A stretch of DNA of 64,000 nucleotides from Arthrobacter bambusae (lineage in GTDB: Bacteria; Actinomycetota; Actinomycetes; Actinomycetales; Micrococcaceae): contig NZ_JAHHZS010000021.1 in assembly GCF_022606295.1 (NCBI RefSeq), positions 17,316-81,315 of the forward strand, given 5' to 3'. Below the pieces are notes generated by a model. The model saw only the letters and a program-made list of their open reading frames with translations. It was not told the origin of the DNA and did not search any database. The position numbers and the translations under genes are program-made. Below are positions 24,318-33,874 of the stretch, in pieces; the stretch's first letter is position 1; each line of letters opens with the position of its first letter.

Positions 24318-27300
24318 TTAGGGGATAGCCGGACCCGAGCCAGCGCCTTGCGCGCCGCTGGACCTGGCCGCGGAGGGTTCCGCCTGGCTATTCAGTTCCA
24401 ATTGTTCAACATCGATGTCCAGGAATCCATCCTGGACATCACCATACGATGGCGCCACAGGCTTCTCGAGTCCCAGATAGGATCCAATGCGATCCGCGCA
24501 GGACGAGGGATCCGTGAATACTTCGATGGTCCACAGCGACATGTAGCGCCAGCCAAGGCGTTCCAGGAGCTGTGGCCGGAGCCTGCTGCGCTCCCTCACG
24601 CTCATGCGGCGGTATCGTTCCGTGCCATCCGATTCAATGGCCACCGGCGTAGGCATTTCGCTGTCATCCCGGCCGATCGTGTGCACGGGATCGGCCGCCG
24701 CGGCGATGTCCAGGACTCCGTCATAGTGGTGCCACACGCGCGCTCCCCGGGCTCGGAGCCGCTCGCCCAGATCCGCCACCAACGGATCCTCGCCGAGCGC
24801 TTGCTCGCTGGCGGCTGCCCTGGTGGCCGGTGTCCCCAGATCGGAGTTCCCCGACAGTTCACGGTCAAGGAGTTCATGGAAGTCGACGGCGCCGTGGGCC
24901 AGCCGGTCAAGATCGAGGTCTTCCGGACGGAAGCAGCTCAGGACGTGCATGGACCTTCGGGAGCGGGTCATAGCCAGGGCAAATTTGTTTCGCCCGCCTT
25001 CGACGGACAGAGGGCCGAAACTGTGCAGCGCCCGGCCATGCGGGGTGCGCCCGAAGCCCAGCGAGAAAATGATGTGGTCGCGGACCAGTCCCTGCGCGCG
25101 CTCCAGATCCACCACGCGGAAGGACTCCGCGCCGGCGTTGAAGAAACCCGAGAGCAGCGGATAGTTGGGAAGTTGGAGCCGGATGGCTTCACCGATCCTT
25201 GCGGCATGGCGCAGGCTTGCGGTGACGACGGCGAGCGAGGTCCGCGGCCGGAGGCTGGCGTGTTGAAACACCAGGTCAACTACGCGGTTCACTTCGGCGG
25301 CGACAGATTCGACACCTTCGTGGTCGGCACCAGGCAGGCCGGTGCCGTCCGGGATGTATTCAACCACTACCGAGCGGTCCAGCCCCGTGACGGACTGGCC
25401 GTCCGGCAATCGACGCAGGCCGCCGTCGTAGTAGTTCTTGCTCAACTGCAGCAGGAGGTCTTCGTCAACCGCCCGGTACACCCAGTTCAACTGCCACGTG
25501 GGCAGGACCCGGGCCAAGGCACTGAACGCACTGTCCACGGTGTCCTGGCTCGCGGCACCGGCCATGGGCGGCTCCACCGCAACGCTGAACGTGCGGGCGT
25601 TGCCGATCTTCGCGTCGCCGAAGGCAATCACTTGGTGGGCTCGCGCGATGGCAGGCAGCACAGCCTGCAAGGACGTGCTCTCGGCATCGAGAATCACCAC
25701 CGCATCGAACTTCTGTTCGGCAGGCAGGAGGCTCGTCAGCAAGTACGGACTGATGGACCACACGGGAACGAGCCGGGCTACGAGGGCAGGTGCCTGGGCG
25801 CTCAGCGCCGAGAGGGTAACGCGGCCATCTTTGATCAGGTTCCGCAGGAGTTCCGATTGGCGGGGATGTTCAGCGATTCCGGCCCGCCACATTTCGGCGA
25901 GCCTCCACCGCAGCCGGGCAGCTCCACTGGCGATGTGCGCGTGGTCCGCCAGACGGTACTCGGCTTCAAGCCGGCGCAGGGAATCGCCGTCGGACATGGC
26001 GAGGTAGTCGTCGCCGCTGATCATTGCTTCGAGGGCGGACTGCCACCAGGCAAGGTCCAGTTCCGCGGCAACGGATTCGGCAGGCACTTCCCGTTCGGCC
26101 AAGTCCGCAAGAAGCTCGGCGAGCCCATGCTCGCGCATGTTCTCGACCAGAAGCGTGCGCTCTGGAAGCGTTTCCAGGGTGCCCGTGTCGGCAACAAGGC
26201 GCTCAAGTCGCTCCACGAGCTCTTCGTAACGGCTCGCGTGCAGATCACCGCCGGCAGCCGTATGTTTGAGGCAATCGCCCAGACGGCGGAGGTCCCTGTC
26301 CAGTTCGCGGTAGCTGGCGCCCAAATCCGCGAGGCCGGATGGCACTGCCGGATGGCGCTGGGTGGTGGCGTACTGGGACCAGAGGGCCCGTTGTTCCTGA
26401 ACGAGGGCCAAGGAGCTGTGCAAATCCGCAATGTGGACACCCGGGCGCACATATTCCTTTGCCACGCGGCGCAAGCGGGAGCGCTGCATCGAGGGCATCT
26501 CAAGGCCCCGCTCACGGCGCCAGGCGGAGGTAGCCGTAGCCGAGATGAGATCGTGGACCGGCCGGTCAAAAATGTCCGGGGTGAATTTGTCCAGGCTTTC
26601 CCGTACCGCCATCAGGAGCTCAAGCTGAGCGCCCCATTCGGCGAAGTTCGCCCCAAGCCGGATTTCGGAGTGCTCCGCGAGCTGGTTCATCCGATCCCGC
26701 AATTGGGGAAGTTGTTCCGCGGCGCTGCTGGCCAGTTGCTGCGCTTCCTCGGTCTCCTTGCGGGTGACCAGGCGCGCCCCGTACCAGGGGCTCGACGTCG
26801 ATGCCCGGCTGAAGCTGCCAAGCTCGGCGGCGCGTCGCAATCTTTCAGCCAACTCAGCGCGGTCCTTGATGTTGTCCAAGACACTGCGCTTCAAGCGCAC
26901 GGTCGTGGCGGGAGCGGGTTGGATGGCGGTCAGTTCCGCGAGCGATTGCATGGCCTGGTAGGGCGAACATCCCCAGCGCTGGCGCACGTTGTGCAAAGAC
27001 GCGACATGGTCCATGAGGGCATGCCGGTGCTCGGTCAAGGTCTTGTGCAGGTTGGCAAGCTGGGGTTCCAGCGACTTTTCGTTGCGGATGATGGCGCTGA
27101 CGAGCTGGCCCTTGAGCTGCTGCGGAGTGGCACCGTTGCCCGGCCTGAAGACCATCGATTCGAGGCCCAGGGCTTCAAAATGGCCCGCCAGACCGTTGAG
27201 GCTCGCTCGCCGGTCGCCCACGACGAGCACCGATTTGCCCTCGTTGACGAGGGCGCCGATGGCATTGATGGCCGTTTGCGTCTGGCCGCTGCCTGGCGGG

Positions 27301-28214
27301 GTGCTGACCACCAGCGAATCGCCTGCCCGCACGGCATCCACGACGTACTGCTGGTCCGAGTCCGCATCCAGGAGGAGCGACTCTTCAGAAGGGTCCCGCT
27401 CGTCGAGGTTCGGGAACCTTCCGGACTTGATGGGCTCAGGTTCCACGCCCCCGCCGTTGGCGGCTTCGAACAGCGATGCAACGATGCTGCTGTTCTCGTT
27501 GATCCAGGGGTCTTCCAAATTCCCGGACAGATCTGCCAGCGTCGTGATGAGGAGATTCGGGGTGACCTCGGCACCGTGGATCGGCTGCACCAGCGTGGCA
27601 AGACGGTCAAGGACCGGCAGGGGGTCAAGTCGTGCGGTGTTGTATGCCATACGGCTCACGGCATTGACGTCAAAGACGATGCCATGGACGGTCTTCAAAT
27701 GCCGGACCAAAGCGGGGTTGATGCCCGCTTGCTCGGTGAGTTGCAGCTCGTAGTCGTCTTCGCCCGGCCGTGCCGTGAGTGAGATGGCGGCCAACATGAC
27801 GGGGGCGGAGACGCGTTGGGGCTTTCCGCCCACGGCCGACGTCCAGACGACCGTGCCGCAGGACAGGTAACCGGCGTCGATCCCCCGGTCGTTTCCCAGT
27901 TCGAAAATCTTTGAGCGAAGGTTCCTGGCAGCCCGCGCGGCAACAAGATACTGCTGGCGGTCCCGGATCAAGGTGGAAAGCCGGGTTCGGCGCCCGGCGA
28001 GGAGCTGCGCCAGGCCTGATGGGTGGCCGTTGCTAAGGTCTATCGACCCTTCCGGCGTCTTGACGAAGCGCAGCATGGTGTCCGCGCCAGTCACGGGTTT
28101 GAGGCCGGACAGCCATTTCCGAAGCTCTACGGAGCCCTCTTCGTGGCTTTGACCTACTGACACCGCTGCCTTCTTTTCTGTTCTAGCTCGAGACGACTTG
28201 GACCAAATCGGCAT
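24318..28214 (-). CDS. Very large SF1 helicase-like protein with C-terminal REase-like domain; degenerate ATPase motifs
   Basis: 1298 residues. Walker A reads PPGSGQTQT (306-314), with Gln311 where SF1 helicases have Lys. The expected Walker B reads FDAVVILDAES, with DAES for DEAS, and motif III reads GDAKIGNA without the usual Gln. Towards the C-terminus FRVVDLERAQGLVRDHIIF and EGGRNKFALAMTRSRR match motifs V and VI of Upf1/DUF4011-type helicases. The last 110 residues (RARGARVWHHYDGVLDIAA..., PVAIESDGTERY) resemble a Vsr/MTES_1575-type nuclease. The 400-residue middle is helical and insert-like. ATG 28214 lies 128 bp after guaA. If the altered residues are real, ATP hydrolysis may be lost or unusual. 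A DNA-binding, repair or defence role is possible. Confidence 0.8.
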   Translation of the reverse strand: MPIWSKSSRARTEKKAAVSVGQSHEEGSVELRKWLSGLKPVTGADTMLRFVKTPEGSIDLSNGHPSGLAQLLAGRRTRLSTLIRDRQQYLVAARAARNLRSKIFELGNDRGIDAGYLSCGTVVWTSAVGGKPQRVSAPVMLAAISLTARPGEDDYELQLTEQAGINPALVRHLKTVHGIVFDVNAVSRMAYNTARLDPLPVLDRLATLVQPIHGAEVTPNLLITTLADLSGNLEDPWINENSSIVASLFEAANGGGVEPEPIKSGRFPNLDERDPSEESLLLDADSDQQYVVDAVRAGDSLVVSTPPGSGQTQTAINAIGALVNEGKSVLVVGDRRASLNGLAGHFEALGLESMVFRPGNGATPQQLKGQLVSAIIRNEKSLEPQLANLHKTLTEHRHALMDHVASLHNVRQRWGCSPYQAMQSLAELTAIQPAPATTVRLKRSVLDNIKDRAELAERLRRAAELGSFSRASTSSPWYGARLVTRKETEEAQQLASSAAEQLPQLRDRMNQLAEHSEIRLGANFAEWGAQLELLMAVRESLDKFTPDIFDRPVHDLISATATSAWRRERGLEMPSMQRSRLRRVAKEYVRPGVHIADLHSSLALVQEQRALWSQYATTQRHPAVPSGLADLGASYRELDRDLRRLGDCLKHTAAGGDLHASRYEELVERLERLVADTGTLETLPERTLLVENMREHGLAELLADLAEREVPAESVAAELDLAWWQSALEAMISGDDYLAMSDGDSLRRLEAEYRLADHAHIASGAARLRWRLAEMWRAGIAEHPRQSELLRNLIKDGRVTLSALSAQAPALVARLVPVWSISPYLLTSLLPAEQKFDAVVILDAESTSLQAVLPAIARAHQVIAFGDAKIGNARTFSVAVEPPMAGAASQDTVDSAFSALARVLPTWQLNWVYRAVDEDLLLQLSKNYYDGGLRRLPDGQSVTGLDRSVVVEYIPDGTGLPGADHEGVESVAAEVNRVVDLVFQHASLRPRTSLAVVTASLRHAARIGEAIRLQLPNYPLLSGFFNAGAESFRVVDLERAQGLVRDHIIFSLGFGRTPHGRALHSFGPLSVEGGRNKFALAMTRSRRSMHVLSCFRPEDLDLDRLAHGAVDFHELLDRELSGNSDLGTPATRAAASEQALGEDPLVADLGERLRARGARVWHHYDGVLDIAAAADPVHTIGRDDSEMPTPVAIESDGTERYRRMSVRERSRLRPQLLERLGWRYMSLWTIEVFTDPSSCADRIGSYLGLEKPVAPSYGDVQDGFLDIDVEQLELNSQAEPSAARSSGAQGAGSGPAIP

Positions 28215-28302
28215 ACTTTCGAGGGTAGCGGGAATCCACCGGCAGTCCGCACCGCAACACTGTTGGAAAGGCAAATTACCCCTGATTTCAGGGGAAAAAC
28301 AA

Positions 28303-28335
28303 AGTGACCGGTCCCTCAAACAGGGACCGGTCACT
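28303..28335 (-). terminator. Intrinsic terminator of guaA
   Basis: Perfect 14-bp stem AGTGACCGGTCCCT / AGGGACCGGTCACT with a five-base loop, directly after the guaA stop on the minus strand and followed there by TTTGTTTTT. A second small hairpin (CCCCTGA-TT-TCAGGGG, about 28279-28294) lies beyond it. Confidence 0.9.
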
Positions 28336-28342
28336 CAGGATG

Positions 28343-29947
28343 CTATTCCCACTCGATGGTTCCCGGCGGCTTGCTGGTGACGTCCAGTACCACGCGGTTG
28401 ACCCCGTCAACCTCGTTGGTGATCCTGTTGGAGATCCTGGCGAGGAGGTCGTACGGCAGCCTCGACCAGTCGGCAGTCATGGCGTCCTCGGAGGAAACCG
28501 GGCGCAGTACGATCGGGTGTCCGTAGGTGCGGCCGTCGCCCTGCACGCCAACGCTGCGGACGTCGGCGAGGAGTACGACAGGCATCTGCCAGACGTCGTT
28601 ATCGAGTCCGGCCGCGGTGAGTTCGGCCCGCGCGATGGCGTCCGCCTTGCGAAGCAGCTCGAGCCGTTCCTTGTTCACTTCGCCGACAATGCGGATACCC
28701 AGGCCGGGTCCGGGGAACGGCTGGCGTCCGACGATTTCCTGGGGCAAGCCGAGCTGTGCGCCCACTGCGCGAACCTCGTCCTTGAACAGGGCGCGGAGCG
28801 GTTCAACAAGTTCGAACTGCAGGTCCTCGGGAAGACCGCCCACGTTGTGGTGGCTCTTGATGTTCGCGGCACCTTCGCCGCCGCCGGATTCGACGACGTC
28901 CGGGTACAGGGTGCCCTGGACGAGGAACTTGATGCTCTCGCCTTCGGATGCGGCCTCGGCGATGATGGCCCGCTCGGCCTCCTCAAACGCGCGGATGAAC
29001 TCGCGGCCGATGATCTTTCGCTTGGTCTCGGGGTCGCTGACCCCGGCCAGCGCCGAAAGGAATCGCTCCTGCTCGTTGGCGACATAGAGATTGACGCCGG
29101 TTGCGGCAACGAAGTCACGTTCGACCTGTTCGGCTTCACCTTCGCGCAGCAGCCCGTGGTCCACGAAAACGCAGGTCAGCTGATCGCCCACGGCGCGCTG
29201 CACGAGGGCTGCGGCTACGGCCGAGTCGACGCCACCGGAGAGGCCGCAGATGACTTTGGAATCGCCGACCTGCCGGCGGATCCGGTCCACTTGCTCTTCG
29301 AGGATGTTGCCCGTGGTCCAGTTGGGCTTCAGGCCGGCACCGTTGAACAGGAAGTTCTCCAGAACCTGCTGGCCGTGCGCCGAGTGCTTTACTTCCGGGT
29401 GCCATTGCACGCCGTAGAGATGCTTCTCTTCGTTCGCGAAAGCTGCCACAGGTGCGCCTGCAGTTGTAGCCAGGACTTCGAAGCCCTCAGGAGCTTCGTG
29501 AACCGAGTCTCCGTGGCTCATCCAGGTGTTCTGGGAGTCCGGAACGCCGGCAAGGATCGAACGGGCTTCGCCGACAGTGGTGGCCTCGGTGGCGCCGTAC
29601 TCGCGCAAACCGGTTTGCGCGACTTTGCCGCCGAGCGCGTTGGCCATGGCCTGGAAGCCGTAGCAAATGCCGAAGACCGGCACGCCGGCCTCGAAAAGGT
29701 CCGCGCCGACCCTCGGGGCACCCTCGGCATAAACGCTGGAAGGTCCGCCGGAGAGGATGATCGCTGCCGGGTTCTTGGCCAGAAGCTGCTCGGTGGTGAA
29801 CGTGTGCGGAACAATTTCCGAGTACACATTCGCTTCACGGACGCGGCGGGCAATCAGCTGCGCGTACTGGGCACCGTAGTCAACAACCAGCACCGGCTTC
29901 TGGGAAGTCTGAGCTTCAGAACTGAAGGGTGCGGTGGGAGTAGTCAC
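28343..29947 (-). CDS. guaA: GMP synthase (glutamine-hydrolysing)
   Basis: 534-residue bifunctional enzyme that aminates XMP to GMP. The N-terminal class I glutaminase has [19 protein letters not shown] and the catalytic Cys in [11 protein letters not shown]. The ATP pyrophosphatase domain has the PP-loop [13 protein letters not shown], and the C-terminal dimerisation domain ends with [12 protein letters not shown], the family's canonical end. Single gene ended by a strong terminator, consistent with purine synthesis alongside guaB and guaB3 further along. Confidence 0.97.
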   Translation of the reverse strand: MTTPTAPFSSEAQTSQKPVLVVDYGAQYAQLIARRVREANVYSEIVPHTFTTEQLLAKNPAAIILSGGPSSVYAEGAPRVGADLFEAGVPVFGICYGFQAMANALGGKVAQTGLREYGATEATTVGEARSILAGVPDSQNTWMSHGDSVHEAPEGFEVLATTAGAPVAAFANEEKHLYGVQWHPEVKHSAHGQQVLENFLFNGAGLKPNWTTGNILEEQVDRIRRQVGDSKVICGLSGGVDSAVAAALVQRAVGDQLTCVFVDHGLLREGEAEQVERDFVAATGVNLYVANEQERFLSALAGVSDPETKRKIIGREFIRAFEEAERAIIAEAASEGESIKFLVQGTLYPDVVESGGGEGAANIKSHHNVGGLPEDLQFELVEPLRALFKDEVRAVGAQLGLPQEIVGRQPFPGPGLGIRIVGEVNKERLELLRKADAIARAELTAAGLDNDVWQMPVVLLADVRSVGVQGDGRTYGHPIVLRPVSSEDAMTADWSRLPYDLLARISNRITNEVDGVNRVVLDVTSKPPGTIEWE

Positions 29948-30037
29948 CGTAACAGCCTACTTTGCCGGGATGCCCCGGTGCACCTTGAAGCCGGTCGTGA
30001 AGCCGGGAAACCAGCCCGACGTTAGCGATCTCACAAT

Positions 30038-30053
30038 GCCCGCCGTGGCGGGC
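30038..30053 (-). terminator. Short GC hairpin after the SURF1-DUF3817 unit
   Basis: Perfect 7-bp arms GCCCGCC / GGCGGGC around GT, so the real loop is at least four bases. It lies four bases past the DUF3817 stop. No T-run; a modest terminator candidate. Confidence 0.45.
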
Positions 30054-30056
30054 CCG

Positions 30057-30575
30057 TCAGTAGCGCTTGGACGCCCGCGGATTCGCGGCGAGTTCCATCT
30101 CTACCTCCGAGTGGAACTTCTTCTCCACAATGAAGGACATGAGAGGGACAACGCCGCCCAAGGCGAGCAGGATGAGCTTCATGAACGGCCAGCGCATGAG
30201 CGACCACAAGCGGAAGTCCGAGATGAGGTACAGCACGTACATCCAGCCGTGGACGATCAGGACTCCGACGGAAACGTTGACGCCACCCAGGACCGCCTTC
30301 GACTCAGCATCCGCGAATCCAAAACCGAAGGGCTGACCGGTGATTGCGTTGGTTCCGCCGGCAAAGAGATACACGCCGAACACATAGCGCGCAACGAGCT
30401 CGGCGCACAGGAGCAGCAGCATGGTACCGGTGAGGTAGGCCATGACTTTGTAGAATTTCAAGGCCGAGCGGATCTGGGCAGTCGTTCCGCCGAAGCGGCG
30501 CTTCTTGGCCGCGGTTGGCTTGGCGGCAGATTCTCCGGACTGTTCGGGCTGGATGGCCGGTTTGGGCTCAATCAT
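30057..30575 (-). CDS. DUF3817 integral membrane protein
   Basis: 172 residues with about three hydrophobic helices (KVMAYLTGTMLLLLCAELVA, then NVSVGVLIVHGWMYVLYLI and FMKLILLALGGVVPLMSFI). A short Pro/Lys-rich N-terminus faces the cytosol. DUF3817 proteins are common in actinobacteria and have no known function. Its ATG overlaps the stop of the SURF1 gene by four bases, so a link with cytochrome oxidase assembly is plausible from context only. Confidence 0.88.
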   Translation of the reverse strand: MIEPKPAIQPEQSGESAAKPTAAKKRRFGGTTAQIRSALKFYKVMAYLTGTMLLLLCAELVARYVFGVYLFAGGTNAITGQPFGFGFADAESKAVLGGVNVSVGVLIVHGWMYVLYLISDFRLWSLMRWPFMKLILLALGGVVPLMSFIVEKKFHSEVEMELAANPRASKRY

Positions 30576-31414
30576 GGCTTTACCTGTTCTGGCTTGGTAC
30601 TTGCTGGCAAATCGTCTGACGGGAATTCGTCGTCGGGCTCGTCCTCGTCGTCTTCGAGGGTGCGCCGGTAGTCATCGGCCACCATGCGCCACCAGACGTA
30701 GAGGGCGAATCCTGCAAAGACCACCCATTCCACGGAGTAGAAGAGGTTGAGCCAGTTGATTTGTTGGTTGGGGGGTTGGGCCGGGATGTTCAATGGCTTC
30801 AGCTGCGTCGGAAGGGCGAGGGTCTTGCCAGCCGATACTTCCGAGGTCGCGGCGACGAAGCCGGGATAGCTTGAGACTTGCCACGTGTTGATGAGTTCCG
30901 CGACCGACACCGCAGACGCGCGGCCCGCTCCGGCGTCGACGTTTGGCACCGGCGCCTCGGACGGCAGGAGCCTCCCGGTCAGTTCGATAGTGCCCGACGG
31001 CGGAGGCCCGGCTTGGGCGGGATCGGCCACCCAGCCGCGGGCCACGGGGATCCAGGTCTTCGCGGAGGCGGCGACACCGTGCAGGACGGGGGCGCCGTCG
31101 ACAGCGAACGCGTTCACTACCCAGTACCCTTTTTGCCCTGCCAGAAGCCGGCCCTCCACAAGGACCTGCTTGGCGGGGTCGTAACTGCCCTTGGCGCTGA
31201 CCATTTGGTCCGATGCGGTGCCCGGGAAGAACGTTCCAGGCTGCAATACCCCGGTAAGCGGCTTGACTTGCTCCACCGCGGGGTTGTCAACCGGGGCGTC
31301 GCTCTGGGTGGATCTGCCGAACTGCCACTGGCTGAGCAGCACAAACACCCCGGAGAGCAGGAGCGCGAAGACAAGTCCTGCGATCCAGCGGGGCTTCAGA
31401 GCGGTTTTCAACAC
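30572..31414 (-). CDS. SURF1 family protein
   Basis: 280 residues with two flanking helices: an N-terminal one at about 10-27 (IAGLVFALLLSGVFVLLSQW) and a C-terminal one near 227-247 (LFYSVEWVVFAGFALYVWW), with an extracellular loop between. This is the SURF1 layout, supporting heme-copper oxidase (COX) assembly. The motif QINWLNLFYSVEWVVF is characteristic. A charged, acidic cytosolic tail ends in KPEQVKP. It is the first gene of the two-gene unit with DUF3817. Confidence 0.92.
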   Translation of the reverse strand: MLKTALKPRWIAGLVFALLLSGVFVLLSQWQFGRSTQSDAPVDNPAVEQVKPLTGVLQPGTFFPGTASDQMVSAKGSYDPAKQVLVEGRLLAGQKGYWVVNAFAVDGAPVLHGVAASAKTWIPVARGWVADPAQAGPPPSGTIELTGRLLPSEAPVPNVDAGAGRASAVSVAELINTWQVSSYPGFVAATSEVSAGKTLALPTQLKPLNIPAQPPNQQINWLNLFYSVEWVVFAGFALYVWWRMVADDYRRTLEDDEDEPDDEFPSDDLPASTKPEQVKP

Positions 31415-31460
31415 CCCTTAACCGTACTTCGTCAAGCTGTAGAACAGCTAAACGAACCGG

Positions 31461-31480
31461 CCTCCCCCAAGGGGGGGAGG
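31461..31480 (-). terminator. Terminator of the PTS IIA gene
   Basis: Stem CCTCCCCC / GGGGGAGG with a four-base loop, three bases after the PTS IIA stop on the minus strand. A second 6-bp hairpin AGCTGT-AGA-ACAGCT lies at about 31435-31449. Confidence 0.7.
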
Positions 31481-31483
31481 ACG

Positions 31484-31972
31484 TCAGTGGTCGAAGAACA
31501 CCAGGCTGGAGTTGATCAGTTCGGCGATGACTTCGGGATCGTGGGCGCGCCGGAGGGATTCCCGGAACGATTCCTTGGACAGCGAGCGGGCCAAGGTCGC
31601 GAGGACTTCCAGGTGGTCCGAGAACGAACTGGCCGGCGTAGCGATGAGCAGGACCAACGTGGCCGGTCCGTCGCTGGCGCCGAAGTCCAGCGAATGACCG
31701 AACTTCGTGACACCAACAGCGATGGAGACCCGGGAAACATACTCGCTGCGCGCGTGCGGAAGGCCAATGCCGCCCGGCAGTCCGGTGGCAAGCTGATGCT
31801 CGCGCGAATTGACGACTTCGAGGAAGCCCTCGAGGTCCGTGATGCGCCCGGCCGCGTACAGCCGTTCCGCGAGCTGGCCCGCAGCATCTGTCTTGTCGAC
31901 CGCTTCCATTTCAAGGATGACGGTCTCCGGCGTTGTCAGTTCGGCATCATACGGGTCCAGTGGTTCCGCCAA
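31484..31972 (-). CDS. Stand-alone PTS EIIA component, fructose/mannitol/Ntr type
   Basis: 162 residues. The fold is that of the fructose/mannitol IIA domain, and the phospho-accepting His is in GIGLPHARSEYVSRVSIAV, the family's active-site signature. No EIIB or EIIC gene is in the window, so it may be a regulatory phosphorelay protein or serve an IIC encoded elsewhere. It follows glpD 39 bp downstream on the same strand, which hints that carbon regulation of glycerol use and PTS are linked. Starts at ATG 31972 (MAEPLDPYD). Confidence 0.9.
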   Translation of the reverse strand: MAEPLDPYDAELTTPETVILEMEAVDKTDAAGQLAERLYAAGRITDLEGFLEVVNSREHQLATGLPGGIGLPHARSEYVSRVSIAVGVTKFGHSLDFGASDGPATLVLLIATPASSFSDHLEVLATLARSLSKESFRESLRRAHDPEVIAELINSSLVFFDH

Positions 31973-32011
31973 GTCGTTTTCCCTCCAGTGTGCCCAGCCG
32001 ACCCAGGCCGC

Positions 32012-33772
32012 TCAGCGGAGGGGAACGATGTCATCGACCCCCATGCGCGCAGCATCGGCCGATTCGTCGTCGGGCTGCTGTTGGCTGAGCCGTTCAGCTT
32101 CCACCCGGGCCAGGTAGTGCTTGATTTCGCTTTCCCGCTGCGTGTCGCTCCAGCCAAGAATCTCTCCCATCAGCTTAGCGACAACAGGGACCGCGGAAAC
32201 ACCTCTGTCCCACGACTCGATCGAGATGCGGGTACGTCGTGTCAGGACATCATGGACATGCCGGGCACCCTCATGGGTCGCGGCATAGACGACCTCCGCC
32301 GCCAAATAGTCGTCGGCTCCAGGCAGCGGCTCGGCCATGGCGGGGTTGTCCTTGATGATGGCCAGGACGTCCGGGGTCATGGATCCGTAGCGGTTCAGGA
32401 GATGCTCCACCCTGGCGACATGCACTCCGGCTTCATCCGCGGTTCTTGCGCGCCGGTTCCATGCAGCCTTGAATCCCTCGGCTCCCAGGAGCGGAATGGT
32501 ATCGGTGCAGCTCGCCGGTACGCGCTCGTCCATGGCCCGGGTCGCTTCGTCCACAGCGTCCTTCGCCATGACCCGGTACGTGGTGAACTTTCCACCTGCA
32601 ACCACCACCAAGCCTGGAACGGGGTGCGCCACGACGTGTTCGCGTGAAAGTTTCGCCGTTGAGTCGCTCTCCCCCGCCAGCAGCGGGCGGAGGCCCGCGT
32701 AGACTCCCTCGACATCCTCACGGGTCAGGGGCCGCTTCAAGACACGGTTGACGTGTTCAAGGACATAGTCGATGTCCTTTGTGGACGCGGCGGGGTGCGC
32801 CTTGTCGAGCTTCCAGTCGGTGTCCGTTGTGCCGATGATCCAGTGCCGGCCCCACGGGATGACGAACAGCACGGATTTTTCGGTCCTCAGTATCAATCCC
32901 ACTGTGGATTGGAAGCGGTCGCGCGGGACCACAAGGTGGATGCCTTTGGAGGCGCGGACCTTGAGTTGGCCGCGGTCCGTCACCATGGCCTGGGTCTCGT
33001 CCGTCCAGACTCCGGTGGCGTTGACCACTTGCTTGGCGCGGACTTCGATGATGCTGCCGTCCTCCTGGTTTTCCACCTTCGCACCGACCACACGTTCGCC
33101 CTCGCGCACGAACGACACCACGCGCATCCTGTTCACGGCATGCGCTCCGTAATGTGCCGCGGTGCGGACGACATTCACCACCAGCCTGGCGTCGTCGACC
33201 TGCGCATCGTAATAGCGGATGGAACCGACGAAGGCATCGTTCTTGAGGCTGGGGGCTGCCCTCAGTGTTCCGCGCCGGAAGAGGTGCTTGTGCATGGGCA
33301 CACCGCGGCTGTGTCCGGAGGTGAGGCCGAGCGTGTCGTAGAGGAAGATCCCGGCACCAACGTACGGGCGTTCCCAAAACCGCCGGGTCAGCGGGTAGAG
33401 GAACGGGACCGGCCGGACGAGGTGCGGTGCGATCTGTTGGATCAGCAGTCCGCGCTCCTGGAGGGCCTCCTGGACCAGCGCGAAGTCCAGCATTTCCAGG
33501 TAGCGCAGGCCACCGTGAATCAGTTTCGAGGACCTCGACGACGTGCCGGAAGCCCAGTCCCTGGCCTCGACAATGCCAACGGACAAGCCGCGGGTCACGG
33601 CGTCCAACGCCGCCCCGGCCCCGACCACGCCTCCCCCGACGATCAGGATGTCGAGTTCCTTGCCAGGCTCGGTGGTGCCCTTGAGAACGTCGATGGATCT
33701 GGCCCGCGCGTCTGGACTCAATGCACCGCTGGATGCATCATCCCTTTGCGAACCATCTGCAACACTGCTCAT
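32012..33772 (-). CDS. glpD: Glycerol-3-phosphate dehydrogenase (FAD, aerobic)
   Basis: 586-residue membrane-associated flavoenzyme that oxidises sn-glycerol-3-phosphate to dihydroxyacetone phosphate and passes electrons to quinones. The FAD motif ILIVGGGVVGAGAALDAVTRG is near the N-terminus, followed by SSRSSKLIHGGLRYLEM and the C-terminal DAO domain with GVYAGLRPLLAG and RTRISIESWDRG. ATG 33772 is preceded by GGGAGGC seven bases upstream; the earlier ATG at 33793 has none. Possibly co-transcribed with the PTS IIA gene. Confidence 0.95.
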   Translation of the reverse strand: MSSVADGSQRDDASSGALSPDARARSIDVLKGTTEPGKELDILIVGGGVVGAGAALDAVTRGLSVGIVEARDWASGTSSRSSKLIHGGLRYLEMLDFALVQEALQERGLLIQQIAPHLVRPVPFLYPLTRRFWERPYVGAGIFLYDTLGLTSGHSRGVPMHKHLFRRGTLRAAPSLKNDAFVGSIRYYDAQVDDARLVVNVVRTAAHYGAHAVNRMRVVSFVREGERVVGAKVENQEDGSIIEVRAKQVVNATGVWTDETQAMVTDRGQLKVRASKGIHLVVPRDRFQSTVGLILRTEKSVLFVIPWGRHWIIGTTDTDWKLDKAHPAASTKDIDYVLEHVNRVLKRPLTREDVEGVYAGLRPLLAGESDSTAKLSREHVVAHPVPGLVVVAGGKFTTYRVMAKDAVDEATRAMDERVPASCTDTIPLLGAEGFKAAWNRRARTADEAGVHVARVEHLLNRYGSMTPDVLAIIKDNPAMAEPLPGADDYLAAEVVYAATHEGARHVHDVLTRRTRISIESWDRGVSAVPVVAKLMGEILGWSDTQRESEIKHYLARVEAERLSQQQPDDESADAARMGVDDIVPLR

Positions 33773-33874
33773 TGGACGCCTCCCATCGCACAAAGCCCGT
33801 AGTTCCCCACACTACTTCTTGTCCGCGGGCTTGGGCAGGGTTTTCGCGCGACTGCTCAAGCGGCCGAATGGGCG

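Noticed and set aside
23781..27782. 1333-codon plus-strand open frame
   Set aside because: It is antisense to the helicase-nuclease gene and the SAF gene region; its composition is a shadow of high-GC coding on the other strand and it matches no family.
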